Assembly: GCA_037074765.1 (NCBI GenBank)
Contig: JBAMDO010000095.1
Coordinates: 124,001-188,000 of the forward strand
DNA length: 64,000 nucleotides
Direction of reading: 5' to 3'
Source: Mansonella perstans
Taxonomy: Eukaryota > Nematoda > Chromadorea > Rhabditida > Onchocercidae
Of the stretch, positions 23,647 through 35,662 are shown one piece after another (the first letter of the stretch is position 1; each line of letters opens with the position of its first letter). The notes under the pieces are model-generated. The model was not told where the DNA came from, made no database searches, and saw only the letters and a list, made by a program, of their open reading frames with translations. The translations under genes and the position numbers were made by a program.

Positions 23647-25089
23647 CACGCAAAATACATCTTTTTTGGTGAAAATTAGCAAGAAAAAAATTAATGAGAA
23701 ATAAATAAATCGTTTTTTTTTAGTATTGAATTATATTAACTGCTAAATGTGCCTATTTTGCCGCTATAAGGCTTAATTTAATTACAGCCCAGAAAAAAAA
23801 GAAAACAAAATGCACTGCGATAAAATTGAATTGAATATAAAATAGCTTTCCGATTTGATTAATCTAAAATTAAACTAACATAACAAATGCAAACGTGTGA
23901 AAAAAACGCGAGAAAGTGACGTACACGAATATAAGAAACGTAAGATTTAAAATTGATAAATGTTGTTCTTGGAGTCTTTGCAGCACTGAGAGAAGAAAAT
24001 GTAAAATGTAAACAGCTGACAAGAAATAACAAGCAAACAGTAGAAAGTACTGAATGTAAAACAGAGATCTCTTGAAGTAAGCATATTCACACATATGGAT
24101 TTTTAGAATTGAGTAAAGTACTTTTTAATGTGACTTTGTAATTAATTAGTTAATAGAAATTTCGAATGACTAAAACATCTGCTAGAAGCATCTAAAACAT
24201 TTAATTGAGCATTTTAATTAATAAATTCACGTGAATTTAATGCAAATATGATTAATTCAAAAACGTGACATATGCCCTGAATACGATTTCGAATATATAA
24301 AATGTCGCTTGACTCAATTATTAATTGCTAAAGGAATCATGTAAATTACACTAATTAAGTATTGTTATGATTGCAGCGTAATTTTTGTTTTCAATTACTA
24401 AATTAGAATTCTTCTGACTAATAACTTCTAATTAAATCATATCAAACTCGATTTTAAAATTCATTTGAAATGAATACATTTTGATTTCTTTGAACAACAA
24501 TTCACGTTTACTGAATATTTCACCAATTGAACAAATCATTTCAAATAAATGTTAACAGAATATATCACGTGCTTTATTTTTCGTATCTCTCACGAAATAA
24601 CAATTCACGTTTATTGAACATTTCACGAATTCATATCTTAGCTACGTAATTCCCATTACATTTCAGCTATAGCCTCAAGGCAACCAACTACCAAAAAGAA
24701 TATTAACTGTACATTTTACTGCTTTGAACATTTCTATAATTAATGAAATTAATAGTTAACTTAATGAAGTTAATAAGTTAACCTTTGACATGAACAATCC
24801 CTTTTTGCCTAAATTCTATCTATCTCAAATTATCACACTATTTATCACGATACTCTTAATTTCACTTTTACAAATATCTCACAACTTATTGTTTTCTATA
24901 TTCTCATCATAAACAATCATATTTCTATACAGAATGAAAAACATATTTGACCACCTGACTGGTTTTACCATCTAAACACTAACTAAATTTTATTATGTAT
25001 ACTTGCCCTCCTCCAATTGGCTGCATTAAATTGTGACGTACCGTTTACTTGTCGAACTGATGGGCAAGTTTGTTAGAAGGCAGGGGAAA

Positions 25090-25313
25090 AGATATGTGGT
25101 ATTTGGTGCTTTGAAGAGATGAGCGGTATTTGGTGGTTTTAAGAGATATGCGATATTTGGTGCTTTGAAGAGATGAGCGGTATTTGGTAGTTTCAAGAGA
25201 TATGCGTATTTGGTGCTTTGAAGAGATGAGCGGTATTTGGTGGTTTTAAGAGATATGCGATATTTGGTGCTTTGAAGAGATGAGCGGTATTTGGTGGTTT
25301 TAAAAGATATGCG
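25090..25313. repeat. 27-bp minisatellite organised as 54-bp dimers
   Basis: Two related 27-bp half units alternate: one with GATGAGCGGTATTTGGTGG, the other with GATATGCGATATTTGGTGC. About eight half units are present. Because 27 is a multiple of three, the minus strand stays open and reads 9-residue repeats (KYRSSLQST, PNTAHLFKA), but there is no other sign of coding. Confidence 0.85.
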
Positions 25314-25420
25314 AGAAAGAAAAGATGGGTGTAAGAAAATGAACAATTGATGGAACAAATTCGGCTCTTATGGAATTGTTTCAATTTCCGTTTGCAGAAA
25401 TTTTTTTCTTCCTTTTGGAA

Positions 25421-25695
25421 TCGTGTTTGATTTTTTCTTTCACTTTACATGTCATATTTTAGCTCATCGTGTTTGATTCTTTCTTTCACTTCACATGTCA
25501 TGTTTTAGCTCATCGTGTTTGATTCTTTCTTTCACTTTACATGTCATATTTTAGCTCATCGTGTTTGATTCTTTCTTTCACTTTACATGTCATATTTTAG
25601 CTCATCATGTTTGATTCTTTCTTTCACTTTACATGTCATATTTTAGCTCATCGTATTTGATTCTTTCTTTCACATTACATGTCATATTTGAACTC
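25421..25695 (+). repeat. 46-bp minisatellite, six units, each with an acceptor-like site
   Basis: Six units of 46 bp (period seen directly: 25421 to 25467). Four of the six keep the run TTCTTTCTTTCACTTTACAT intact and the other two vary at one base; each unit then continues GTCATATTTTAG or a close variant, a pyrimidine-rich stretch ending like a nematode 3' splice site. The array sits about 750 bp upstream of the PPP1R37-like start codon on its sense strand. Confidence 0.85.
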
Positions 25696-26447
25696 ATTTT
25701 TTTCGTATTTTTTTGTCATTTTTTTGCACGCACCGTTACATGTCATATGTTTTTACTACTACACTTTTACCTTTTTTCATTCTGTTTTAACTGAAATTTT
25801 TTCATAATCTCAGAATTTTCATAATTTTTTCGTAACTTCATAAATTCCACAATTTTTCATAACTTGTTGGAATTTTTTCATTAGCGAACAAACGGTCGGT
25901 TAATAATTATTAAAAGGTGTTATATTGATGATTATGATCTGACGTAATGTTTTGTTGATCTTTATGATACATTTGAAAATTTAGCAAAATTTTGCAGATT
26001 TCGAAGTGCTCACTGGAATCCAATGAATAATGATCAAAAATTTGGACAGATAATTGCAGCAAATCTGAACAGTAGAAATCAATTAGGTGAAGAATGGTAT
26101 TATTACTACTACTGCTGCCGCTGCTCGTTGTATAGCTGGATAGTTGATGATATCAGCTGATTGATCAAATTATTAAACGTGAAGAAAATTACAGATCTGC
26201 TAAATTCTATCATTTCTATTATTGCTTCTAAGTACTATTACTATCGTTACATAATGAGCGCATGATTTCACTGTTTTTATTAACGAATCAATAACAGTGA
26301 TAACAAAAAAAAAACAGCAACATCGAAAGCTTTCCTTTTGATTAGTTGTATGCAAGGAAGCTTTCTCTCTTCATTTTTTTTTTTTTTTTTTACTGACTCA
26401 TTTTTCACGATAATTTATATCCGGTGATTAAAAAAATTGATATTGGA

Positions 26448-29400
26448 ATGTCCATGAAATTTTTTGCGGGCTTGCAAGATTTCTTGGGTCTGTACGATGC
26501 GTCATCATCAAGCAGTGAACAACAGCAACAAGAGGAACAGCTAGCATCATCTACTTCAACATCAGCAACAACATCGACACCAGTAGTATTAGTAGCAGCA
26601 GCATCAACAACAACAAGTTCTGCAATATTATCGCCACCTTCTTCATTATCAGTTAGTTCGGACTCTAATAAAAGTGAAGAAAATTCATTGAAATATATTT
26701 CGGATACCAGTACTACTACTATTCAACAACAGGAACAGCAACAACTGTTACAACAGATAACACTGGACGATTCGAAAGGTTAGTGTTGCATATAGATGGA
26801 AAGAAAATTTATTAGTTTTTAAAGTATCCATGCAGAAATAAGTATTAAATATATTTGTCATTTTGACTGTTTTACCAGTCAAAAATTTCATTATCTTTCA
26901 ATGTTTTTCTTCGTTGCGGTATAATGCTTGCCAATTCTTGCAAAACATCCTGAAAAAGTTTGTTGTAAGAATCTTTAAATCATTTCGTTTAATTCATTCA
27001 CTTATTATGTTGTTAAGAGTTTGGACTCAGTCTTCAAACAAATAGATTCTTTGCAGAAATCTCAGATGCGGAAGAGAAGATACGACATTGCTCCCATGAG
27101 CGAAGTGTTCATTTTCCGGATACTATCGTAACAGATTTTTATGATGCACCTGCAAGTGTCTTTATTAGTGAAAGTGAGATAATTTAACTTATTGATAGAT
27201 GTTAGGAGGATCACTGATTTATCAGTTCTCTTAAAAAATTTGGAAAATGTTGGCTATGTTTCTCTATAAAAAAAAGAATTATCATGATCCGAATAGAGTT
27301 AATCTTATTTTCACTGAATTGGTTGTTCTTTCCCATTTTCTTCTGTTACAAGTCATTATTTGGGTTCAGACCTCAAGTTCATCATAGTTTTTTGATCACC
27401 ATTGAAAAGAAACTTCATTTTTCGTATATTTCAAAAGTAGATACTCTCTGCTATTATCCTTACCATATTTTCAGATACAAATGATACTAGTGTTATCAGT
27501 ATTTCCTACCTGAGTGCTTGCAGACGTTTACAAGTCGAGCCAGTTCAAGCTGTACAAGAACAAATAGCCGTATATTTTTTTATCTTCTGGTTTACTTTAA
27601 TCGAAAATGTTACAGTTTCAGATGATGAACAGTTATTGCCATAAATTCCATCAAACGGTTTTCGCAGCATGTTTGATGAGGCTGATGGCATTTAAAACAC
27701 GAAGCACCATCTCTCATTTTTTTATGTATCATATGCTTTACAAAGACTTCAAAGTTTTTGTGCCCAAGAAAGGATATTACGAAAAAGTGTTAAACTTAAA
27801 AGAACATAGGAATTTATCGCAATGCAACCAAATTAATCTTCAGTGGGATAATTCTTTAGGGTAAGGAATACCATTGGTTAGAAACTATAGAGGTCTATTT
27901 CTTAAAGCTTTAAATAAATCGTCGAAATGATAAAACGTTGATCCCATGGCCCCTCGATCGAGATGAATTCAGTGACGCAGTGTAGGGGTTATTGTAATAG
28001 GTTTGTTCAGAAAGGCCAGCGTAAAGCCATCCTGCGTTTGGTCGCTGGTTATACGATTAGAGTGTTGCGATGATTTTTCGATGTTTGTCAAATATAGCTT
28101 TATTCGAGAATGATGGGTGTAAAGCATCGACCCTTGAATTCATTGATTATTGATTCTTTTATTTTCTCGGGAAAAAGCTATTTCAGTGTTTTCATCAAGT
28201 GATGGGTGTACGTCAAGAATGTCTCAGCTTAAAAGGTTGTGTTTTGTTCTTGTCAAAGCCTACGGTTTAAAATATTCTTATTGTTTTTTTTTTATTATTT
28301 TAGAGATGTGATTTAAGCGACTGAAATTTACTTAATACTTGTTTAAAAAGACCAAACATCATGAAGGTTATTTGATTAATGAATGAGCATTTAGTAGAAA
28401 AAGTTCAGGTCATCGCTTGTCTGCCACTGATGTGGAGTGTTTGGAAGAAATTTTCAATAAAGTTCAATTTGATATGCTTGATTTCGAATATACCTTTTTG
28501 GATGACGATGTAAGTTGCTTAGGGGTTAGCAAAATTAGTTTTAGAATTTTTTTGTCTTAAAATATATTTATTGATTCCGACTGATATTTTTGATATTACC
28601 GTTAGTGCGAAGATTAGTTCAGTTAGCACTTCAGCACCATAATAGGAGTGAAAAGATTCAATGTAAGGAAGTAGCAATCTCTTTTCTAAGTAAACTGTAA
28701 TATGGAATGTATTATTTGACTCTTTTTATAATTTCTATTTTCTAATTCATGAACCCATTAAATTACGGAACTTCTTATAGTTTATAGCAGTGAAGTCCCA
28801 AAGATGATTTGTCAGTATCTTTTTGTTTGATTCCTAATATGAGTCATTTGTTTCAGGGTGCCGTCTGCCTTGGGGAGATGCTTGAATTCTACGATTCTGC
28901 AGTGAAACTAAACTTGTCCTTTAATAAACAAATCAATTTACGAGGTTGGCAAGCTATTTGCAAAGCTGTAAGAGATGTAAGTTTTTGTTCTTGCATCTTA
29001 CAATATGATTTCATGAAATCGTTCACTAATTTCTAACTGCAGTATTCGTTTGCAAATGATATTATGGGAGTTCTAAGTTCTATTTTGCAATTTAATGTGG
29101 CGTACATTTTCAGGCTTTGAGAATTTTTATCTGAAAATAGGTTTATTTAAATATTCTGATTCAGGTCTTTGGTTGATTCGTTATTTATCACAGTTTTCCT
29201 TTTATAATTTGATTCATCAATTAAGAGTTGTGCACTGAAATTTAGATTGTTGTTTATGTCCATTCTTTTTTTGCTGTTTAGGCACCTTCTATGCAGTATT
29301 TGAATTTGCGCTACACGTCCTTGTCCGATCGTGCTGTACCAGTGTTAGCACGTGCTTTACGTTCCCAATGTTCATTAACTGTTCTACATTTGGAAAACGT

Positions 29401-32400
29401 GTCTTTGTCCGGACGAAACTTGATTTTAATCGGTTATTATTTTGATCAATATCATAAGATGAAAATTTATGAAATTGATGTGAGAAGTCTGATAAAGTTC
29501 CAAGAATTGTAATTATGAAAAAGCAAGATGTGAGTATGTTAATTGTGGAAAAACTACAATACTTCATTAGATAAAATGACAAGGGAATGTTTCTCGTAAT
29601 GTACTGTCTCTGAGAAACGAGTGGTGATTGTAGAAATGATTTTTTAATTTATTGGCTTTTTTATCTAGTTTTGGTGCCAAAATTCTTAATATGACATTTG
29701 TACCAAGAAGATAAGATAAGGTAGCTTGCCACTACAATTACTACTGCCACTACTACTAATAATAATAGTAGTTAACTGTGAAGAGTATCGTAACTGTCAC
29801 GTGTTTTTTCTCAATGTCACATGAGAAATTTAGGTGAAATTTTCTTGTCTTGTGAAGTTTTCATGCTAATGCTAAATGCATAACTTCACATGTTATTTTA
29901 TTACAGGATGTGCACTGAAGGGAAATACGGTACTGCGAGAACTTTATTTGGGTGAAAATAACTTACAGCCTGCAGATGGTGCTCACATTTATCAGATTAT
30001 CATCACTAGTATATCAATTCAACTGCTTGACCTACGAAACAATCAGTTGCAAGTTTGTATTTCTTTATATGTTTTAAATAAAATCTTTTATTTCCTTTAT
30101 TGGTGATGGATTTTTTCTTTTTTTTGTTTGTATCCGGTAGAAAATCTTGAAATATTGATTGATAATAATAGAGTCTGGAAAGAATGCGTTTTGATTCGTG
30201 ACGTAATGTGTTAAGTGGTTAATTGTTATGCTTTGAAAATAATCAGTTTTAACATAACGAATCGTAAAACGATCATCTGTTATGGATTCAGGATGGTGGT
30301 TTACGTCATATTTGTGATGCACTGAGGCACCGTGATACAGCGAGAAATAGTGTATTATCAGCGTTAGTACTATGGAATAATAGATTAACAAGTAGTGGAA
30401 TGGAAGTATTGGCACAAGCATTGGTTGGTTTTGATTAATTCGGTTAATTTTTAATTTGGTGAAAGCTTTTACCACTATCATTTTACTTTTTTTTTTAGTT
30501 GGTAATCCTTTGCTAATGGATCTTTATCATTCTTCTATTAGGAATAATTTGATAGATCTGCTGAAGGACAAAAAACTCATTATTTAATAAGTGTTAGTTA
30601 ATATAATGGCATCTACTGAACATAAACTTGTTAAATGCAAATATTGGTATTCAAAATGCCTATGTTTCATCAAATATAGTTTTAAACCAAAATTCTTCTG
30701 AGAAGTTCGTTGATATATCAATTTTATACATTGCAGATGGAAAACAGTAAATTGGAAACGTTGAATATTGGTAATAACAATCTGTTACTGGAAGGTATTG
30801 TTAAGCTGAAGCCAGCGTTGCAGCATAATTGTAGTTTGCAAAGGCTCGGCTTACAGGCGACAAATCTTGACTGTCAAAGTATGTTCACTTCTTCGATCCA
30901 CCAAATTAAGAAACTTTTACCCGTGATCCGGAGTTTTCCTCTCTGTTTACTTTTATTGTTGTTTTCTTATTGAGATTATCGCAAATATTTTTTTGGTGCA
31001 GCATGTTATGTTTGCTCTTTCTCCTTAATTTGCCAAGAATGCCAGCTATCAGATATATTTTTTTTGGTGATTTTGATGTTGCTTAGCTTTAACCAGAGAT
31101 GACGATTATCTTTTCTTAGAATTACTGATGGTATATTATATCATACATATGTATGATTTTGTCTAAAATTTAAATATTGAAAATTCTACTAATTCTAAGA
31201 TTTCTATAAGGTATATTTGGTAGTAATTTTATGTGCGAGTATTTATATGCGAGATGAATTGCTGTATTGGCTTGTTTGTATTTTATGATCGATTATGGGA
31301 GAATGTTCAGAATATTTATTTAGGTGCAATTGTGTTGGCAGAATGTTTAGCGGATAACAAAGTAATGATACGACTGGATTTACGAGATAATCCTCATATT
31401 GGATCGGCTGGCCTATTGGCACTTCATCTCGCAATGAAAATGAATACTTCATTAACAGTTTTAAATTTGGATATATCAATTGCTCAGTCCGGTAGCTCAA
31501 AGGTTTTGCTTTTTTTCGTTTTATACAAATTAAATTCTAAAATATTCTGATGATTGAATATCAGTCATCTTAGTCAGTAAGAGCGAAATGGCTTAAACTT
31601 GAAGTAATAATTCAACTTGCTATTTTTAAATTGGGGTTCTAATTATGTAACATGGAGCATGTGAGGCCAGTAAGAGTTTCCGTAAGTTATAAGACTTGGC
31701 AAATCGACAGTCATCTGTTATTGTGTTTTGCTTAATAGCATGGCTAGTGTGAATCGGTCCTTTAAATTTGCTTAAGATAGCAATTAGTTTATACTAGTTT
31801 AAACCCTTGTTCTAGCCGATTAATAGGAGCATTTCTAGTTAGCTTGCTTCTGCTAATACGTGCTATGCATCATATTATAAAATTTTTAGGCTGAATTTTG
31901 CTGGGATTGGTTTGAATTGCGGTACCTCAAGCAAGTAACTTACATTCTCTTTGATTTATCTTCGTCATTTGTGAGTATAATAGCTCTAATCTTCCAGGTT
32001 AAAGAGTATCAGGAGCAGTTCGAAGTTTATTATGATGAGATCAAAATGTTTTGCGAGCGAAATAAGCAAATAGCACTTAGAAAGCTTTCGGTTCTTACTA
32101 CTATCGACAGTGTCGAAGATGACACCGTCGCTACGGATGTGTCATATAACAAAGGCGATATGGAGGCAAAGAAGAGTGAAGAAAAAGAGAATGAAGAAAG
32201 GAAGCAAAAAGCAGAAATGATAAAAGACGGGCAAACTGATAATTTGGAATTTCCTCAACGGAAAACAACCATGACAAAAACATCACGTCCAGTTTGGTTA
32301 CTGGGTCAGTCTTCATCTTTAACTTGTGCGGAGACCGTCGACAATATTTCAGTAAGTTCGAGTTTTTTCTCTCCGACTTTTTTCTGTTTGTCATTGGTAT

Positions 32401-35400
32401 TCTTATGCCTAACACTTTGTTGAATATAATTTTTAATTATACATAATTTAGCAGCCGTTTTAGCAGTCATGGATAATTTATAATAAATAAATCAGTATGC
32501 CGCAGTTAAAGTTTTTTTTCTCCGTAGAATAATCTTTGTATAAAGAAAGGCTAAAATGGTCGAGAAGAGGATGAATATATTTATATGAACATTCATTACA
32601 GTTAATGTTTGATCTTTTTTTTGCCATTGATTAGTAAACTGCGTCATTCTACTGTTCATTTAAATCAGTCCATTAATCTGATGTATAGTGAAAAGATTTT
32701 AAAAAATTAGAATAACTGTTTCTAATGTTCATTATTTATTTTATCAATTTAGGAACGCGTTGCACAGATGAGTCATCATTCAATAGCAGCGCTTGAGCGA
32801 ATTCCGGACAATAGTAGCACTATAAAGAAACAGTCACATGAAAGTCACCCTGCATTACTTACCAAAAGTATGGTTCTACCATTTTTTAATACCTTGGGGA
32901 AAATCGTTTTTATTCAGTTACTGTTGAAAATGTTTATCGTATCCAATACAGTTTGTCTGTAACTGTTAGACAATGATATCAATAATGTCATCTTATTTTC
33001 ATTTTCAAACCTTTTCTAGACCACCCCCCAAATCGTTACAAATTGAGTGAAAAACAGTTGACTTATCATTTAGCATTATTGATCCAAATTAGTTATTGCC
33101 ATCTTTTCTTGACCAAAAACTACTTTAACTTTTTCTATTTGTAGCGAGGAAACAAGATTAAAAAAAATAATTCTATTAATTTGTAAATAAACTTTAATCC
33201 AAATTTATGACGTATTAATTTCAATATAAAACTTTTTGCTACAAAGTGCCTCCTCACAGACCATTTATGGTTTGTTAGACACCGGCTGGAACCACTAATT
33301 TAAACATGTGACTCATCACTCATTAGCACTGATTGAACGAATTCCGGACAGTATCACTTTTATCAAGAAGTATAGTTAGTGTATGGCTGATATCTGACAT
33401 TACTTGGTTAACTCAGTTAACAGAGAATAAGTTTTTTTTTTCATTTTTTCAATGTTACTGAAATGTAAATCATGTCGCCTTATCCGATAGTAGTATTCAG
33501 CTGAATTTTGTACGAGTTTCCAAAAGATCTTAATAATTTTCAAAGTCAAGGTTGGATTTGAGAATAAATAATAGATAATGTTTTGTAGTTTTATAGCAGT
33601 GCTGCATAATTCTGAATTTAGATGAGCTGTTGAAATGTCCATCTCTGCCTTCAATAACATGCGAAGACTATTGTGACACTGGAGTAAATCTACCGGTGAA
33701 AAAAATATCACGGCGGTTTACAGTTTCGACATCAAGTTTAAATGCTTCAAATCCGCGTGATGTAGCTCGAACAAAATCACGATTTAAGGTATTTTAGTTG
33801 TACTTGGATTATCATGTTGCTTGTGAAGTTACATTTGGCTGTTATTACAATATATGAAGTCATTTTGAATATGAGGAAACTATTTCCGCCCATTTTCGTT
33901 TTTTAATTCAATTTCTGTTTTGTCGAAATTTAGCTGTCCTTTGATATTTTTAGGTCGAACAGGTAGGTCCATCGATTCAAAAAACAGCAAAGGCTAAATC
34001 AGATGATTGCATCTTATCCAATCGGTCACTCAGTGAAAGTTCTGCGACACAAAGATCTGAATTTTTGACTGCGGAAGATGCATCTTTAAAAGTCGAAAAT
34101 TTAGCAGTTGAACTATCCAACGAGTCGGAAAATTTTGAATTTATTGATATCGACGAACTGTCAGGAGACTTTGGATCTCGAAGCAGTGAGAAAAGCGTGA
34201 AGTGCGCATTACCTCAAGTTGTTCAAGGAAAAGATGAAAGTTGTCATGCCAGGAATGCGGTCAATTCCTGCGATGACGAAGTGGTAGTTCCGGAGCAATC
34301 ATCCGATAAAAACTTCCGATCTGATTCTGTGCAGTCCTTTGCTGTTGTTACTTTACAGCATAAGCCAGATGAGCTACTGGCAGCTACCAGCACGGATGCT
34401 ACATTTGCGGTCAAATTTGCTGATTATATTCCTTTAAAGCTTGACGCTGAGGAATACTTTTCTTGCGAAAAAGCTATTAGTGTAAAACACCCGATAGAAC
34501 AATCACAGCAAAAAGTTAGGAATGATGGAAGCGCTGCACTGGAGGATGATTCGGCGAGTGTAATACAAGAACTAGTTCGAGATCTGGTCAATTATATTGT
34601 TTATGAAGTAAGTAGTGCTATTTTCCCCTAGAAACTTACTCTTGTAGAAAGATCATTCCCTTTTTTTGATCCCAGAATTGCTTAATAATCGATATGTTAA
34701 GTATATGTAATGATTTGACGGTTAACATTTTAGTTATCTTTAAAAGTATTTTACAATGTGTATCTATTACATATCAAGGATTGTGATTCTAAGACTAAGA
34801 TTGATACTACACATTAAATTAATTAAATCAATATCATAATCTATGTATCATTAAATCAGAATTAATATCATAATCAATGTATCGTTAAATCAGAATTTTG
34901 TATCACTAATTCATTTCACATATTTGTCTCTAATGTGAAGGATAGTTTCAGTTGCTTTATTATTTTTTATTTTTTTTTTAGATGAGTGACTATGATCCAG
35001 TTCATCATCGAAAATTTTTATTTATAACCAAAAGCGCTAGTAGTGAAAGTATACCGACAGTTCGTTCCTTGTCATCCGTTCCCAGGTGATTCATCTAGAC
35101 ATATGCATTTACTGATACACGACTTACTTTTGGTTGCATGCTAGATTTTTCGTTACTGGAAGTTTTTCATTCATATCGCATAATTTTCTTTCTTCAGATA
35201 TGATAAGAGAGAGGAGGAAGTAGATGATACTGAAGATTAACGTACCCTAAAAGTTTTCAAATCCAGTCAAATTTTTCTTGTCTGTTTGTAGCGTAACTTG
35301 ATTCGTTAATAATGTGAATTTAATTGAACTATTAATTGCTCCATGATTGAGATATTCTGTGAAAGTATTTTTATACACTCCATGTTTATCATTCTTCATT

Positions 35401-35638
35401 TCTCTCTATCCACTTCTCAATAACTGATTTTTTCCCATAAATTTGCAGAAGTTCATCAAACTTCACACTGAATCCATCTGATGATGCAGAAACGGACGAA
35501 GATGTAGTACAAAAAGTAGTACGTAGTTTGGTTCGAAGGATATTAGTGCAGGAAAAAGAATTTCTAAGACGAAGTTTAAGGAAGAAACGACGATATTTTG
35601 CTACGACATCTAAAATGGATCGTAGATCGTGTAGTTAA
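26448..35638 (+). CDS. ppp1r37: Leucine-rich-repeat PP1 regulatory subunit 37 orthologue
   Basis: Seventeen exons in consistent phase: 26448-26778, 27057-27173, 27475-27569, 28187-28235, 28409-28509, 28857-28976, 29282-29432, 29907-30052, 30292-30423, 30737-30878, 31324-31502, 31998-32351, 32753-32867, 33622-33788, 33954-34607, 34982-35085 and 35449-35638; 1,048 residues. The first 110 residues are Ser/Gln-rich. RSVHF (126-130), followed by PDT, fits the RVxF PP1-docking motif at the place where PPP1R37 has KVSF. The LRR region follows the family closely: ECLSLKGHRLS, ATDVECLEEIFNKVQFDML, LNLSFNKQI, RGWQAI, VLHLENVSLSGR, LRELYLGENNL, LLDLRNNQL, LVLWNNRL-like, LETLNIGNNNL, RLDLRDNPHIGSAGLLALHL. 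The long C-terminal part is Ser/acid-rich. PPP1R37 inhibits or targets the PP1 catalytic subunit; the partner pathway in worms is unknown to me. Two RFxV motifs (709-712 and 731-734) are notable. First Met chosen at 26448; the frame upstream lacks another ATG. Confidence 0.87.
27930..28090 (+). other. GC-rich intronic island
   Basis: Inside intron 3 of the PPP1R37-like gene lies a 150-bp stretch clearly richer in GC than its surroundings (for example CCATGGCCCCTCGATCGAG and GGCCAGCGTAAAGCC). It has stops in all useful frames. I do not recognise a tRNA, snoRNA box pair or rRNA segment in it. Confidence 0.4.
33300..33372 (+). pseudogene. Decayed copy of PPP1R37-like exon 13
   Basis: Exon 13 (32753-32867) contains SHHSIAALERIPDN. 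The intron that follows it carries a copy reading THHSLALIERIPDS then ITFIKKYS and a stop, with GAACGAATTCCGGACA matching except for one base. The acceptor AG of the parent is replaced (ATTTAAAC), so the copy cannot be spliced in the same way. It is a tandem exon duplicate that has lost function. Confidence 0.8.
34795..34903. repeat. Two-copy tandem repeat in an intron
   Basis: ATTAAATCA...ATATCATAATC-ATGTATC occurs twice, with a partial third copy, in the intron between exons 15 and 16 of the PPP1R37-like gene. Confidence 0.6.
35198..35240 (+). CDS. ppp1r37: Alternative short acidic last exon of the PPP1R37-like gene
   Basis: After acceptor TTTCTTTCAG (ending 35197) the sequence continues exon 16 in phase (AG|A gives Arg) and reads RYDKREEEVDDTED then TAA. 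Using it would give a 999-residue protein with an acidic end, against the basic RRSLRKKRRYF-containing end of exon 35449-35638. Human PPP1R37 also ends in an acidic segment, so this form may be the more conserved one. Both acceptors are strong. Confidence 0.6.
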
Positions 35639-35656
35639 TCACCTTTTTACTTGTAC

Positions 35657-35662
35657 AATAAA
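35657..35662 (+). terminator. Polyadenylation signal of the PPP1R37-like gene
   Basis: AATAAA starts 19 nt after the stop codon ending at 35638, giving a very short 3' UTR. Confidence 0.6.

Larger units (their letters stand above)
19537..26447. other. Divergent intergenic region with microsatellites and minisatellites
   Basis: About 6.9 kb between the divergent 5' ends of the RGS gene (-) and the PPP1R37-like gene (+). It should contain both promoters, but I cannot point to a specific core promoter. It holds homopurine/homopyrimidine tracts, CA, GA and AAC/ATA microsatellites, and several minisatellites listed separately. Open frames here (for example 20789-20974, 21719-22002) are A/T-rich, unspliced and without recognisable motifs. 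Confidence 0.6.

Noticed and set aside
25026..25384. Minus-strand frames of 63 and 110 codons
   Set aside because: Produced by the 27-bp minisatellite, whose length is a multiple of three.
27607..27864. 85-codon frame with acceptor and donor signals inside PPP1R37-like intron 3
   Set aside because: Including it breaks the phase into exon 4, while direct joining of exon 3 to 28187 restores the family alignment.
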